A stretch of DNA of 64,000 nucleotides from Microcebus murinus (GCF_040939455.1 NC_134119.1:68248890-68312889); one strand, 5' to 3'. Counted from the stretch's first letter, positions 11,296 through 22,455 are shown. A program made the numbers and translations. The notes: generated by a model not told the origin, from the letters alone.

Positions 11296-11605
11296 TTTTT
11301 ATTTATTTATTTTGAGACAGAGTCTTGCTCTGTTGCCCGGGGCTAGAGTGCCATGCCTAGCTAGCCGTGTAAGCCTAGCTCACAGCAACCTCAAACTCCT
11401 GGGCTCAAGCGATCCTCCTGCCTCAGCCTCCCGAGTAGCTGGGATTACAGGCATGCGCCACCATGCCTGGGTAATTTTTCCTATTTTTAGTAGAGATGGG
11501 GTCTCACTCTTGGTCAGGCTGGTCTTAAGCTTCTGAGCTCAAGCGATCCTCCCACCTCAGCCTCCCAGAGTGCTAGGATTACAGGTGTGAGCCACCGCCT
11601 GGCTT
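11296..11605 (-). mobile_element. Alu SINE
   Basis: A TTTATTTATTTATTTTGAGACAG head with both arms, ending GAGCCACCGCCTGGC. Short direct repeats TAAAAATG flank it. Confidence 0.93.
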
Positions 11606-12006
11606 AAAAATGGTTTCTAGGGGGAAAAACCCTACCCTATTTAATTTCCTTCTAGAACCACAATAACGGTTCTAATGGGGTTTTGGTCATATCTACACAG
11701 CAGCCAGAGACCAGGCCTCAACCCCACTGGGGACCTCGTGGCCCATCAGGGCAGCTAATGCTGATAGCAGCCACAGATGTGCTAAGGGTGGGCCACTACG
11801 TGACACAAACACACCTGTGTGTGTGTGTGTACACATATACATATAACTCTGAGTCCATCCAAAGACCCTGAGTGCTCAGTATTAAAACTTTCACCAAGTG
11901 TCAGAGGCTGACAGGGCCTGCCTAGGGGAGCCCAGGGACCCAGGTGGAAGTCAGGGGTTAGGGCCAGGATGGGGGGAGGGGTGCAGAGAGCAAAGGATGG
12001 ACTTAC

Positions 12007-12119
12007 CTGAGCTCCTCTGATCTGTGGCCTGAGCCCCAGACAGGAGCCCCCTTCCCACAGAGCCCTCCTGCCCCTCCTTCCCCAGTTTCCAGAACACCCC
12101 TGGGCCCCGGATGGGGGGC
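12007..12119 (-). other. IL4I1: Candidate IL4I1 5' UTR exon or alternative 3' extension
   Basis: The minus strand carries GAGCTCAG|GTAAGT, a near-perfect donor, at 12006. It lies just downstream of the alternative coding exon at 12126. It could be the donor of the promoter-proximal exon that joins the start mini-exon at 7511, or an alternative donor of the 12126 exon. No start site was identified. Confidence 0.4.
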
Positions 12120-12125
12120 ACTCAC

Positions 12126-12204
12126 TGCATGGCTGGCTCTGGGGGCCTCTCTCAGCGCCCATGGCCTTTCTGGTTAGCCTGGGATAGAAGTCATCGTTGG
12201 GCGT
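12126..12204 (-). CDS. IL4I1: IL4I1 alternative first coding exon (isoform-2 type N-terminus)
   Basis: The minus-strand frame reads TPNDDFYPRLTRKAMGAERG followed by PQSQPC, ending CATGCA|GTGAGT at 12126. This matches the human isoform-2 N-terminus (MPNDDFCPGLTIKAMGAER...) as I recall it. The phase fits: TGC A|CC CTG joins to the exon at 7376, giving ...[15 protein letters not shown]. The codon equivalent to the human start is ACG here (12204-12202), so the first in-frame ATG is at 12162-12160 in a strong context (GCCATGG). That would give an N-terminus of 12 residues plus the junction Thr, then the same hydrophobic segment. In human this exon is used by transcripts starting at the distal NUP62 promoter. 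The upstream exon border was not resolved. Confidence 0.75.
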
Positions 12205-12511
12205 GTGCAGAGCCGGGGTGAATGGTGGTGGCTTTGTCCTGATGCCTTTGTTAGACCAGAGGTGCCAGGGTCCTGGTGTGGGGTCAGAGTGGTTGAAAAA
12301 CTGACCCCCCCCGTCCTTTCTCAAGTGTTTTATTATGGAAAATTTCCAATCATATAAAAACAGAGATACTAGGATGATGAACCCAAGTGTACCAGTGGCC
12401 TCATAGCTCTGTTTCATTGACCCTTTCTCCCTCCCCCATTGGATTATTTTAAAGCAAATCCCAGACATGATATTGTTTTGTAGGTAAACACGTTGGGATG
12501 TTTCTCTCAAG

Positions 12512-12700
12512 CAGAGGCTGGCAAACTTTTTGTGTAAATATTTGAGGATCTGCAGGCCACAGGCTCTGTGTCCTGACTACACAACTCTGTCCTCCAAGCA
12601 GCCATAGGCAATGTGTAAATGAGTGGGCGTTTATGTTGCAATAAAACTTTATTTATAAAAACAGGAGGGGGAACTGTAGTTTGCCAACCTCGCCTCTAAA
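12512..12700 (+). mobile_element. MER20-like hAT-Charlie remnant
   Basis: Contains GAGGCTGGCAAACTTTTTGT, AGCAGCCATAGGCAATG, AATAAAACTTTATTTATAAA and the terminal TGTAGTTTGCCAACCTCG, which are signatures of MER20 from memory. Confidence 0.75.
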
Positions 12701-12858
12701 AGAACTGATTTGCTTTTTAGAAAACAGAACGTACAATACTTCACATTTAAAAACAGCAGTAATTCCTTAATATCATTAAATCAATGTTCCCATTTCCCAG
12801 ATTGCCTCATAATTATTTTTTTAAACGACTGGTTTGTTTGAATCAAGATTCAAATCAG

Positions 12859-12931
12859 GGGGGAGGGGGTGAAATGGGCATTTATTGAAACCTTAAAATC
12901 TGTACCCCCATAATATGCTGAAAAAAAAAAA
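12859..12931 (+). mobile_element. Short retroposed 3' end of a LINE-like element, copy 1
   Basis: A G-rich start, GAAATGGGCATTTATTGAAA, CCCCCATAATATGC and a poly-A tail. An exact 11-bp duplication ATTCAAATCAG flanks it at 12848-12858 and 12932-12942. It shares about 60 bp with the copy at 36170-36344. Confidence 0.8.
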
Positions 12932-12942
12932 ATTCAAATCAG

Positions 12943-14539
12943 AGCCCACATAGCGTTTGAGCGAATAAGTGTCTCTGTCAGTAAAGTGTCACTTTTGGGT
13001 CCATGGAATCTGTTTCCTTAGAACCAGAGGGTCTGATGTGACACCAGGGCACCAGGCCAGGCCCTGGCAAGGCAGTGCACCAGGCTGGTTCCTGCCACAG
13101 GGACATTTTTGGCATTCGTGGGGGGTTAACTGGATGGCGTACGGAGGTGAGATGAGACGGGAGTGCTCAGGTGAGTCACTGTGTCTGAGGTGACCAGTGC
13201 CCGGGTGTGTGCGAGCTGGAGTTGCGATGTTGTGGGACAGGCATGGGAGCAGCTGGGGTCACCTGAGCCTGGCTGGAGGGCTGGCCGGTGTCCCAGAAGC
13301 AGACCTGGCTCCTGAGGGTGAGGGATCTGACTCCCTACGAAGTTCTACAGAGCCCCACTGCCCTGAGAGTCTGAAGGTAGATTTTTAAAGCACTTAGATA
13401 TTTTGGGGGTTCAATGAAAACTTAAGAGCAGTGGTGTGCTGGAGCTGGCTCATACCAATTCCCAAGAGCTGACAAATTCTCAGGAATTTTTGGTCTTGCT
13501 TTGTAAGCCATTCATTATTGAATCGTATTTACAATTAAGCAGATTTTACTAAAAACAAAGATAATACTCAAAACATATCACTCCCTAATTGACATTTTAC
13601 ACTATTATATATGCTCTCGAGATGAACTTATTGTCTCTACGTAGTGTGTGTTTCTCCCCAATTTTGTGTTCAGTGACTTCACGTTGGCAGCTTGAAATCA
13701 GCCATGGTGGGAGTATTTACACCACGGAAATTGGCATCTTGTACAAATCAGGGCCTCCTCCCACCCCGGAGAGCTGACTATTCAACATGTACCAGCACAC
13801 CAGTGCCTGGGAATCATTAGTTTTAATTTTCCATAGGAGATCAAGGCTGCTCTTTGCTCTGGAAATGTTTCAAAAATCTGGGCCTTTTGATGCCGACCTG
13901 TGGCCAGTGAATGGGGCAGGGGAATCCTGCTGGGGAAGGGGCTATGACGTGGATAGTCATTTGAGGGTTTCTTTGAGACTCAAAGAAAGCCACAGCTATA
14001 AATCCTATTGCCACTCTTATCCCTAAACAGGGAATAGAAATGCAGTAAGAGCTTACTGAAGAGATTCACCTTTAAAAGCCTCTGATTCCAAATTTAGTCA
14101 CCACTTTTGTTGCCTTCATATTAATTAATGAAGAGGAACTTAAGTAGAGGCCATTTGTCTGGGCCGGCAAGGCAGATCTGTGTTTTCTTCCTGGAAAGGG
14201 AAACTGCAGTTACAATGACGCCATCATCACAGGGTGGCACCCAGTCAGCTGCAATCTTGGGGACCCCTCCCTGACGCCCCCAGGGAGCCTGTTTGGGACC
14301 ATTTCCCACATGGTTCTAGAGCATTGTGTAGCGATCCCTCCCACACGGGGATCCTCCTAATCTATCCGAATCACTTGTGTCCTTCAACATGGGGTGCCCA
14401 GGATCCCTCCGGGTAGGGGTGGGGAGAAAATATTAGAACAATTTATTAAAAAAAAATACAACTATAAGGAAGTAATTAAGTTTTACTGATGTTTAATATA
14501 TCAAATAACATGAAATATATATACATACACAGGTACATA
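12943..14539. other. Intronic or intergenic DNA, no gene recognised
   Basis: Mostly unique, AT-richer sequence with short open frames only. No conserved coding signal was seen. Confidence 0.5.
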
Positions 14540-14628
14540 GAGGGCTGTCTGGAAAGTATCTAGCCATCGTTAATGTAACAATAAAAATATTTAATGGGAC
14601 ATGGCTGGATACTTTCCGGACAGCCCTC
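14540..14628. mobile_element. Palindromic mariner-type MITE
   Basis: Two 28-bp terminal inverted repeats, 14540-14567 and 14601-14628, differ at two positions and read GAGGGCTGTCYGGAAAGTAT inward. A 33-bp A/T-rich centre separates them. A TA dinucleotide adjoins the left end, and a TA lies one base beyond the right end. Mariner assignment is from the TIR style and TA target. Confidence 0.8.
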
Positions 14629-14639
14629 CTATACATGGG

Positions 14640-15370
14640 ACATGTATGCTCAGATTTTTTTCTATTTTAACATGATTGTGTGGCCGCTTCCAGCGACCTC
14701 CCTGTGGGCAGAGAAACTCTGCTCCATTTCCCAACTCCAGTCCAGATCAGGATCTGGTGTGAAGTAAGTGCTCTACAAATGGATGTTGAATGGATACATG
14801 TAGGTAAAATACAAGCTACTTTCTACATTCTAGGGGGACTTGAAGCCTTCCTATGGGCAGAGGGGTCAGTGAGTCAAGGCTCTGGGCTGAGGAAAAAGGC
14901 CACTGTTGACAGCCTTCCGAGACAAGCAACTGGGGTTGTTGGGACCTTCCTCTTCTAATTCGCTCCCCTTCCCACCCTCCTGTGGCTTCTGCTTAGACAA
15001 AACTCTTGTCCTTGGAAGCCCAAGCTAAGAAAATAATTGACTCATGATCAGGACTTTGGAACATTTTGGAAACTGGGCCATAAATTTCCAAAATGTATGG
15101 CCCAGTTTATCCACTAGGCCGAGGGAGGCAGAGGGTCCTGACTCCCCACAGCCCAGGCGTAAGATCTCAGTGCTTGGTATTGTTGGGGACAGAAAAACAA
15201 GAGGTAATGGAATGACAGGAGCAGAAAAACAAGGAGGGAACAATTAAAGAAAAACAATAAGAAGGAAATAGTTACAGAAAAATAACCAAGGGAAAGAGTT
15301 ATTTCAGTCTTAATGAAACAGGTAATTAGACCATGGAACAGTGACAATCAGAAAACAGAAAAGTACCATA
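14640..15370. other. Intronic or intergenic DNA, no gene recognised
   Basis: Only short frames. A local near-palindrome around 15058-15111 (GGAACATTTTGGAAACTGGG ... CATTTTGGAAATTTATGGCC-type arms) could form a hairpin, with no other support for an RNA gene. Confidence 0.4.
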
Positions 15371-15627
15371 GGCTGGGCTTGGCGGCTCACGCCTGTAATC
15401 CTAGCATTCTGGGAGGCCAAGGCGGGAGGACTGCTTGATATCAGGAGTTCGAGACCAGCTTGAGCAAGAGTGAGACCCTGTTCTCTACTAACAATACAAA
15501 AATAAGCCAGGCCTCATGGTGCACACCTGTAGTCCCAGGAACTTGGGAGGCAGGAGGATTGCTTCAGCCCAGGGGTTTGAGGTTGCTGTGAGCTAGGCTG
15601 ACGCCACGGCACTCTAGCCCGGGTGCA
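15371..15627 (+). mobile_element. Alu SINE, 3' truncated
   Basis: GGCTGGGCTTGGCGGCTCAC start. It ends within the right arm (CTCTAGCCCGGG) without a poly-A tail. Confidence 0.9.
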
Positions 15628-15639
15628 CACATATAGGAG

Positions 15640-15960
15640 AATGTCTGGAACACAACCTTTAAGTTATGTCCATACCTGGAAAAATCTAGACCCCCCCAAA
15701 CCCATGACACATAGTCATAAGTAATTACAATTGACCATTACATCAACTCATACTACTGGCATGTAAAAAGAAAAACATAGAAGAAGACAGTGTCTTCTCC
15801 ACTCTCAGAAACAGACCCATTGCCCCTTAGGAAATGTGCTTTCGCTTTGCACCCTTAAACTTTCCTTACAATAAATTCTTCACGCATACTTGCTCAGTGT
15901 CTGTCATCTCTCTGTTCCATGGGCCAAGGCTTACGATTCCTCCAAGCCAGGAACCCAAGA
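15640..15960 (+). mobile_element. Possible old LTR fragment
   Basis: Contains GTGCTTTCGCTTTGCACC followed by an AATAAA hexamer (15880s) and a T-rich stretch, the layout of an LTR R/U5 region. The family is not recognised. Confidence 0.3.
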
Positions 15961-17463
15961 ACTGGGGAAACACTTCAAAGTCCAGCCACGGACAGGACCG
16001 TGACAGTATCACTGCAGCCCATGGGAGGGAGGCTGGAGGGCTGAGGCAGAACATTGGACCCGTATCTGGAAATCACCCGATATAAATCCATGTCCACTGT
16101 TGAAGCATAACCAGAACGCTCCAGCTAGCCCCAGGTGACAGTTAGGAATGCTGCTGATGACATCTGTGACCACGGGGGTAGGGATGGTACCAGATGACTT
16201 AATAGCCGTGTACATTCTAGGATATCACAAACACCTGGGGCCCACTACCCAGAACAGTGGCCGCGACAGCTTCCTCTTCTGCCACCAGCAGCCCCACCTC
16301 TTCCCAGAGGCAGCCACAACTTGAATTTGTGCATCACTCCCTCTCATCAAACAAAAACTGTGTCACCATGTCTTGACCTCTGTCTAAACAATGTGTTGCT
16401 TTTGCATTTCAGAAGAATGGCATCCCACTTGGAACCTACTTTTTTTACTCAAGCTTCTCCTTGTAACATTTACCCATATTCATGGCAGCTTTGTTTTTGT
16501 TTTGCAAATTTTCTTTTATTTAGGAAACCAACATACAGTCATAGGTATTTCAGAGAATGAACAAAGTATAAAGACAAATGCAAAAGACACTTGGTATACA
16601 ACAGGCTGGCTTCTGCCTTCTAGACTCTGTGGATCTGTCACTGACTGGGTTAACTCCGGCACTGGGAAGTTCAGAAACAAGTCCGTGGCCTGGCAACGGT
16701 GGCCATTTCAGCAGGCATTTGTGTGGACTGACGTTATGTCAGGTGTCATCTTCACTGTTCTTTCATCTAACAAATGTGACAGGGACTGTGCTGGGGACAC
16801 AAGGGGAACAACAATCACTCTCTGCCCACAGGAGCTCACAATCTAACAGTGAGAAAGACAAGCACACAACCAGCACATTACAGCGTAGCGGGTGTCACCA
16901 AAGATGCCAGCTTGGTGTGCTATGGGGACCCGCAAGACGGCCACTGCCTGAGCTCTGGTGGCTGAGAAGGCTTCCTGGGGGAGGTGAGGTCTAAGGCGAG
17001 ACCTGGAGGGTGAGTGGGGACGTCAGGCAGTCAAAAGGAAGACCTACGGCTCGAGTCTTACCCTTTTCTCAAGACCTAGTTCAGGCCCCTTAGCCGACCT
17101 GTTTTTCGCCTTTGAAATTCACTAATCCATTGTCTGTTCTAGTCACAATTCAATGCTTTGTCTTGGTGGTTAATTTTCACAAGTATACATCTTATACTCC
17201 AGAACCAGGCTGCTGTCTCCTGAGGACAGAGATTCTTCTAACCTTGGTATTTTTTCACTGCACTTGCAACCGTGTGTCGGACAGAGCGGCTGCCCACCCA
17301 GCCTGGCGGGGAAGCGGATTTTTTGAGTCAGCACTTGGCTGGAGCCAGAAGGATGAGGTGGGTGGTTGTAGTGGGTGAAAAGGGGCCAAAGGTTTGCAAA
17401 TGAAACACAGCAACCCTACCCACGAGGCTACTGCCTGGACCAGAGGGCTCAGAATACTTGCTA
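15961..17463. other. Region downstream of NUP62, decayed repeats only
   Basis: A decayed L2-like stretch lies at about 17060-17290. AATAAA on the minus strand (16520-16515) could be a distal NUP62 poly-A signal. No coding sequence recognised. Confidence 0.4.
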
Positions 17464-17469
17464 TTTACT
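17464..17469 (-). terminator. Candidate NUP62 polyadenylation signal AGTAAA
   Basis: A minus-strand AGTAAA lies about 190 nt after the NUP62 stop. It is a weak variant hexamer; the minus-strand AATAAA at 16520-16515 is the alternative. Confidence 0.35.
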
Positions 17470-17653
17470 AATGGGAAAAACTAAACCTGGGAACAATTCT
17501 CTCAACAGCACAATCATTTGAAGGAAAGAAACAAAGAAACAAATAAGTATCGTGTGGCAACAAGTATCTTGCTGCGACCCACCCAAACCAGACAACAGGG
17601 CACATTCCCGCCTAAAGCCCTCCAGACCCGTGGGTCCCAGACGCCGCGGCGGC

Positions 17654-19213
17654 TCAGTCGAAGGTGATCCGGAAGCTGCGCTCCTGCTCCTTGCGACGCC
17701 CCTCGCACAGCTTGGTCACTTCCTCCACTTTCCTCTGCAGCAGAGCCGAGTTCTGGTCGATCCACTGCAGCGAGTCCATGTGCGCGTTGAGGATCTTGCA
17801 GATCTGCTGCAGCGGGTCGCTCGTGTCGGCAGGGCCCCCCGATGTGTTCAGGTGCTCGATGATGTCCTTGAGGTCCTGGGCCATGCGCTTCAGCTGCGCG
17901 TCGATGTTCTCTGCCAGCTTGTAGGTCTTCTCGCGCTCCTCGTCGGCGTGCTGCAGGTAGATGGTCCCGCTCTGCTCCTTGACCGACTCCTCCAGCGGGC
18001 TCAGCAGGTCTTCCAGTTCCTTCTGCTGAGACAAGATGAAGTCGAGCTCCTGATCCAGCCTCTTCTGGTCCAGCTTCACCTTCTCCACCTCGCGATGCAG
18101 GCTGGTGATCTTCTCCCCGTTCTCGATCAGTGTGCGGTCCCAGGCGTTGACCTGGGTGGCCTGCTGCAGGAAGTGGCGCTCCTGGTCCTCCAGCTCCAGG
18201 CTCCACTTGTTGATCAGGCTCTCCAGCTGCGCGTAGGTCATCGCGGGGCTGGTGGCCGCCCCGGTAGCTGCACTGGGGCCAGGTGGGGCAGTCACGGTAA
18301 CCGCCGCATTGCTGGGGATCCCGGCTGGTGCCAGCGGTTTTAGATTCAAGGCAAAGCCGGTGCTGCTGGTGGTGGTGGTGGTGGCGGCGGCGGTGGATGT
18401 GGCTGTGGCGGCGCCAGAAGCTGCTCCAGGGGGCTTTAAGCTGAAGCCCAGCGTGCCAGCCCCGGCAGCTCCAGCTGTGGTCGCCGGGGGACCGAGGGAG
18501 AGCCCAGTGGCGGTGGATGAGGTTGGAGCGGTTGCTATTGAGGCAAAGAGGGTGGGCCCAGCACTGGTGGTGGCAGGAGTGGGCACGGGAGCGGCTGGCT
18601 GTGTGGCACCCGCCGCGGTGGCTGCTGGTGTGGCCGCAGCGAAGGGTAATCCAGCAAGCGCTGTGGGCTGGGCCGAATTCCCCACTGAGCTGATGTTGAA
18701 ACCAGAGGTCCCACTCTGGGACGTGCCTCCACCAGTGAATGAGAACCCTCCGGACGTGGTGGACGGAGCGGCAGGCGTGGTGGAGGAGCCAAAGACAAAG
18801 CCAGCGGGTGCTGTGCCCTGGCTGGAGGGGACGGTGCTGGATATGGCATTGGTGAGGGTGCTGCTGCTGAGCCCAAAGCTGCCCAGGGCGGCCGTGGCCG
18901 GGGTGGTACCTGTGTTGCTCAGGCTTAGCTTTGGAGCAGTGATCCCTAAAGAAAACCCAGTTCCTCCTGAAGCAGGAGTTGTTGTTCCAAAACTGAATCC
19001 CGCTGTTTGTGTCGCTGGAGTTTGGGTATTGAATGAGAACAGGCCGGTGGAAGAGGAGCTTGCAGGGGGTTGGGAGGGAGTCCCAAAATTAAACCCTCCA
19101 GTGGAAGCGGAGAAAGAAAACCCTGGCGCAGATGTGGTTGTTGCTGTCTTTGCAGTGCCAAACGTGAACCCGCCTGTAGGGGCCCCCGTGCCTCCAAAAT
19201 TAAACCCGCTCAT
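17654..19213 (-). CDS. NUP62: NUP62, nucleoporin p62 (single coding exon)
   Basis: NUP62 is the central-channel FG nucleoporin. It forms the Nup62-Nup58-Nup54 coiled-coil trimer of the nuclear pore and binds transport receptors through FG repeats (family knowledge). One uninterrupted 519-aa frame starts MSGFNFGGTGAPTGGF and ends ERSFRITFD (human 522 aa). Residues 1 to about 180 carry FG-type motifs (GFNFG, GFTFG, GFSFG, GFSLG, GFVFG) in a Ser/Thr/Gly-rich low-complexity context. Residues about 180-324 are an Ala/Thr/Pro-rich linker. From MTYAQLESLINKW (325) to the end is the heptad-rich coiled-coil domain, almost identical to human, whereas the linker is divergent and gapped. All coding sequence in one exon matches the human gene. 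The exon lies within the long IL4I1 transcript unit on the same strand. Non-coding 5' exons must lie upstream toward 43 kb. Confidence 0.98.
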   Translation of the reverse strand: MSGFNFGGTGAPTGGFTFGTAKTATTTSAPGFSFSASTGGFNFGTPSQPPASSSSTGLFSFNTQTPATQTAGFSFGTTTPASGGTGFSLGITAPKLSLSNTGTTPATAALGSFGLSSSTLTNAISSTVPSSQGTAPAGFVFGSSTTPAAPSTTSGGFSFTGGGTSQSGTSGFNISSVGNSAQPTALAGLPFAAATPAATAAGATQPAAPVPTPATTSAGPTLFASIATAPTSSTATGLSLGPPATTAGAAGAGTLGFSLKPPGAASGAATATSTAAATTTTTSSTGFALNLKPLAPAGIPSNAAVTVTAPPGPSAATGAATSPAMTYAQLESLINKWSLELEDQERHFLQQATQVNAWDRTLIENGEKITSLHREVEKVKLDQKRLDQELDFILSQQKELEDLLSPLEESVKEQSGTIYLQHADEEREKTYKLAENIDAQLKRMAQDLKDIIEHLNTSGGPADTSDPLQQICKILNAHMDSLQWIDQNSALLQRKVEEVTKLCEGRRKEQERSFRITFD

Positions 19214-19270
19214 GGCTCCAGACTCTGGTGGCAGCAGCTACTCCAGCTCCCAAAGCAAATCCGTCAGCGT
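19214..19270 (-). other. NUP62: NUP62 5' UTR segment and likely splice acceptor
   Basis: Upstream of the ATG the minus strand has a pyrimidine-rich stretch and GGTTGCAG ending at 19271, a plausible acceptor. That gives about 57 nt of 5' UTR in the coding exon. Other AGs nearby (for example CCCAAG) are possible. Confidence 0.4.
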
Positions 19271-19289
19271 CTGCAACCTTGGGAAGATT

Positions 19290-21188
19290 TTTAAAGCAGA
19301 GGAAGTGACATGATCAGATGGCAGTTTTGGAATGGCAAACTCAATGGCGCGACCAAGCACGCTTGGTTTGGAGGGTGGCGGGACTGGATAATGATAATAC
19401 GCAGCGACCCTTCCTCCTCCTCCTGTGGGACCTAAATCAGACTCTGCTAAACCAGGAGAGAAGGATCCAGAAGCACAAGTCCATGCCCCGGGGGCCAGGC
19501 ACTAGGAGCTGGGGGGCTAGGGATGTGCGTGGCCATGCTGTGCACAGTGGGAACCTCCAGCTCCATGGAGGAGAGAAAAGGCAGGAGAACAGGACCCTGA
19601 GCCCCTAAGGAGGAGGATCAGACCCGAGGCGTCTCCAATGAGTAGAAGGACACAAAATAGCACCTGTAGGACTTGCTCCCCAGAGTGGAACCCGTGAGGT
19701 TTCCTTGCTGACTGCAAGCAGGGTGTATGTGAGCAGATGAGCCTCACGCCACCCAGAGCGCCTCTCTGGACCTCACACAAGAGATGGGCCCCAGAAACTT
19801 GGGCTGTACAGCAGGGCCTTGGCCACTGAGGGACCCATCTGGGCACGGCCCACACCATCTGGCAGGAGAGGGCATACTGGAATGCACCCCTCCTCCTAAC
19901 TCAGAGAAGTGTGTGAGACCCCAGTGCTCCATTAGAGCACTAGATTCCCCTGGCCGCATCCACTGGCTCAAAGATAAACAGAGACCCAACTCAGCCAATC
20001 AGAGTCCTCCCCTGGGTCCCCCCCCCCCACAAAGTCCCAGGTGCAATGCAGAGGGTGTGCACCTGGACCTTCCCCTGGGCATCTTCTCAGCCAACTGCAG
20101 ACACTGGAGACCACAAGCCAGAGACATCAACAGGTGGGGTTGGGGTAGGGGTAAGGAGCACTCTAGAATCTTCGTGAACCAGCACACTCCCCTGCACTGT
20201 GTACGAACTGCATTTCTGTAACTACTAACTGGAAACCTCCCGGCAGAGCCATCTATATCAGCCGGAGGGTCGAAGGTTACCCGGTAAGGAAAGGGTGAGA
20301 GGGAGCACTACACAGGCGCGTTCAGGTAAATGGCCGCGCGGAGCATGGATTAGGAGGTGAGCCTGGGAGAAGCGCTCAGACAGACACTAGCTCTCACAAG
20401 TGCTGGAAGGCAGGATTCTTGTCCCTAAGTAAGAGATGAGGAAATGGGCTCAGAGAGCTGCGATTTACCCAGGGTCACCAGCTAGCAAGCAGTAAGCCAG
20501 GAGCTGACCCCAGACTACAGGCCTACTGGATGCCAGGGCATTTCCCTACCTCCAATCAGATACGGGATGTGAGAGTGCACGATCAGCACTGAGGCACCAC
20601 TCAGTGACAATGAGGCACCACTCTGCCCACTGAGGCACACGGTGTGTAGGAAAGGACAGCAGAGGCTGAGGTAGATGCAAACTCAGTAGCGCAGTGTGAT
20701 CTACGCGGTAGCAAAGCAGCACGCCTCTGGAGAGAGGCTGGGAGGAGACCACAGCCTGGCAGGGGCAGTCTCTGGGTGGTGGGCTACACGTGGGTGTCTC
20801 CTTTCTACGTTGCAGTAGCTTCCAAATGTTCTATGCAGCGGAGAAACTTAATGGATAGGCTTTAGTTCTTGAAAGAGGACTGAATTATGGAGCATGAAGT
20901 CAACCTGAGGAACCAGTGGACGGATGCAGCCAGTCCTCACAATCACACGTGACTGGGATACTTCAAGTTAATGAATCAAAGAGGCTCTCTGTCAGACCTT
21001 ATCTTGCCTCAAAGGTGACAGGAGTGGGGACCACGGGCTGGGCCGAAGGCAGTGGAGAGCCAGCACGTGCAAACGTCCTCACGCCCCGCTGGGCCTGGTG
21101 TCTGAGGAGCTCAACGTTTCCCTGCAGCCCGCAGGGGCCCTAAATGGTTTCCAGTGGAGCTGGTGTAGGAGGGAGTGTAACAATTCCC
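19290..21188. other. NUP62/IL4I1 5' intron, no gene recognised
   Basis: Unique sequence with a MIR-like piece at about 20395-20525 (GAGATGAGGAAATGGGCTCA) and a poly-C run near 20020. Confidence 0.5.
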
Positions 21189-21528
<340 letters not shown>

Positions 21529-21609
21529 TACAATTCCCCAAAGATGTCCACAGCCTAATTCCTGGACCCTGGGCATATGTTACTATAAGCCATAAAAAGG
21601 ACTTTGCAG

Positions 21610-21782
21610 GCCAGGCGCGTTGGCTCACACCTGTAATACTAGCATTTGGGAGGCCGAGGCAGGCGGATTGCTTGAGGTCAGGAGTTTGAGGTTGCTGTGA
21701 ACTAGGCTGACTCCATGGCACTCACTCTAGCCTAGGCAACAAAGTGAGACTGTGTCTCAAAAAAAAAAAAAAAAAAAAAAAA
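21610..21782 (+). mobile_element. Alu SINE with central deletion (about 173 bp)
   Basis: The left-arm start joins directly to right-arm sequence (CAGGAGTTTGAGGTTGCTGT), skipping the middle, then a long poly-A. The duplication AAGGACTTTGCAG is intact on both sides, so the element arrived in this form or lost its middle later. Confidence 0.93.
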
Positions 21783-21892
21783 GGACTTTGCAGATGTGAT
21801 TAAATTAAGAGTCTTGAGATGGGGAGATTATCCTGAAGTGTCCAGTGCGCCCTAAACATAATCACAAGTGTCCTTACAAGACCGAGGCAGGG

Positions 21893-22156
21893 GCTGGGTG
21901 CAGAGGCTCACGCCTGTCATCTTTGCACTTTGGGAGGCTGAGGTGTGAGGATCACTTGAGTTTAAGACCAGCCTGGGCAACAGAATAAGACCTTGACTCT
22001 ACAAAACAATAACACAAATTAGCAGGGTGTGGTGGTGTGCACCTGTAGTCCCACCAGCTACTCGGGAGGCTGAGGCAAGAGGATCGCTTGAGCCCAGGAG
22101 TCTGAGTCTCCAGATTTGGTGGCAGAATGAAATTCTATCTCAAAAAAAAAAAAAAG
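21893..22156 (+). mobile_element. Older diverged Alu-type SINE
   Basis: GGCTGGGTGCAGAGGCTCAC start and a TCTATCTCA-polyA end. More diverged than its neighbours. Confidence 0.85.
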
Positions 22157-22455
22157 AGGTGGAGGAGATTTGACTAGGGAAGATAAGGCCATGAGATCAT
22201 GGAAGCAGAGACTGGAGTGTTGTGCTTTGCAATTTGAAGATGGAGGAAGGGCCACTAGCCAAGGAGTGAAGAGGCCTCTAGAAGAGAAGGGACAGGAAAC
22301 ATTCTCCCCAAGATCCCCAGATGGAACCCGCCCTGCCTGCACACCGATGCTAACCCTGCGAGACTCATTTTGGACTTCTGACCTCCAGAAGTGGAAGAGA
22401 GTAAGTCTGTGTTTTTTTAAGCTACCAAGTTTGTGGTGATTTGTGAGAGCAGCCA

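Larger units (their letters stand above)
21535..22455 (+). mobile_element. MLT1-type ERVL-MaLR LTR, interrupted by two Alu-like SINEs
   Basis: GGACTTTGCAGATGTGATTA, CTTGAGATGGGGAGATTATC, CTTCTGACCTCCAGAAGT and TTAAGCTACCAAGTTTGTGG are MLT1 landmarks in order. It is a non-coding old LTR. Confidence 0.8.

Noticed and set aside
15058..15111. Short hairpin considered as a microRNA precursor
   Set aside because: Arms are short and imperfect, and there is no homology to a miRNA I know.
18252..19313. 353-codon open frame antisense to NUP62
   Set aside because: It is the mirror of the GC-rich, Ala/Thr/Gly-rich NUP62 repeat region. Stop-free antisense frames are expected from that composition, and the NUP62 frame matches a known protein throughout.
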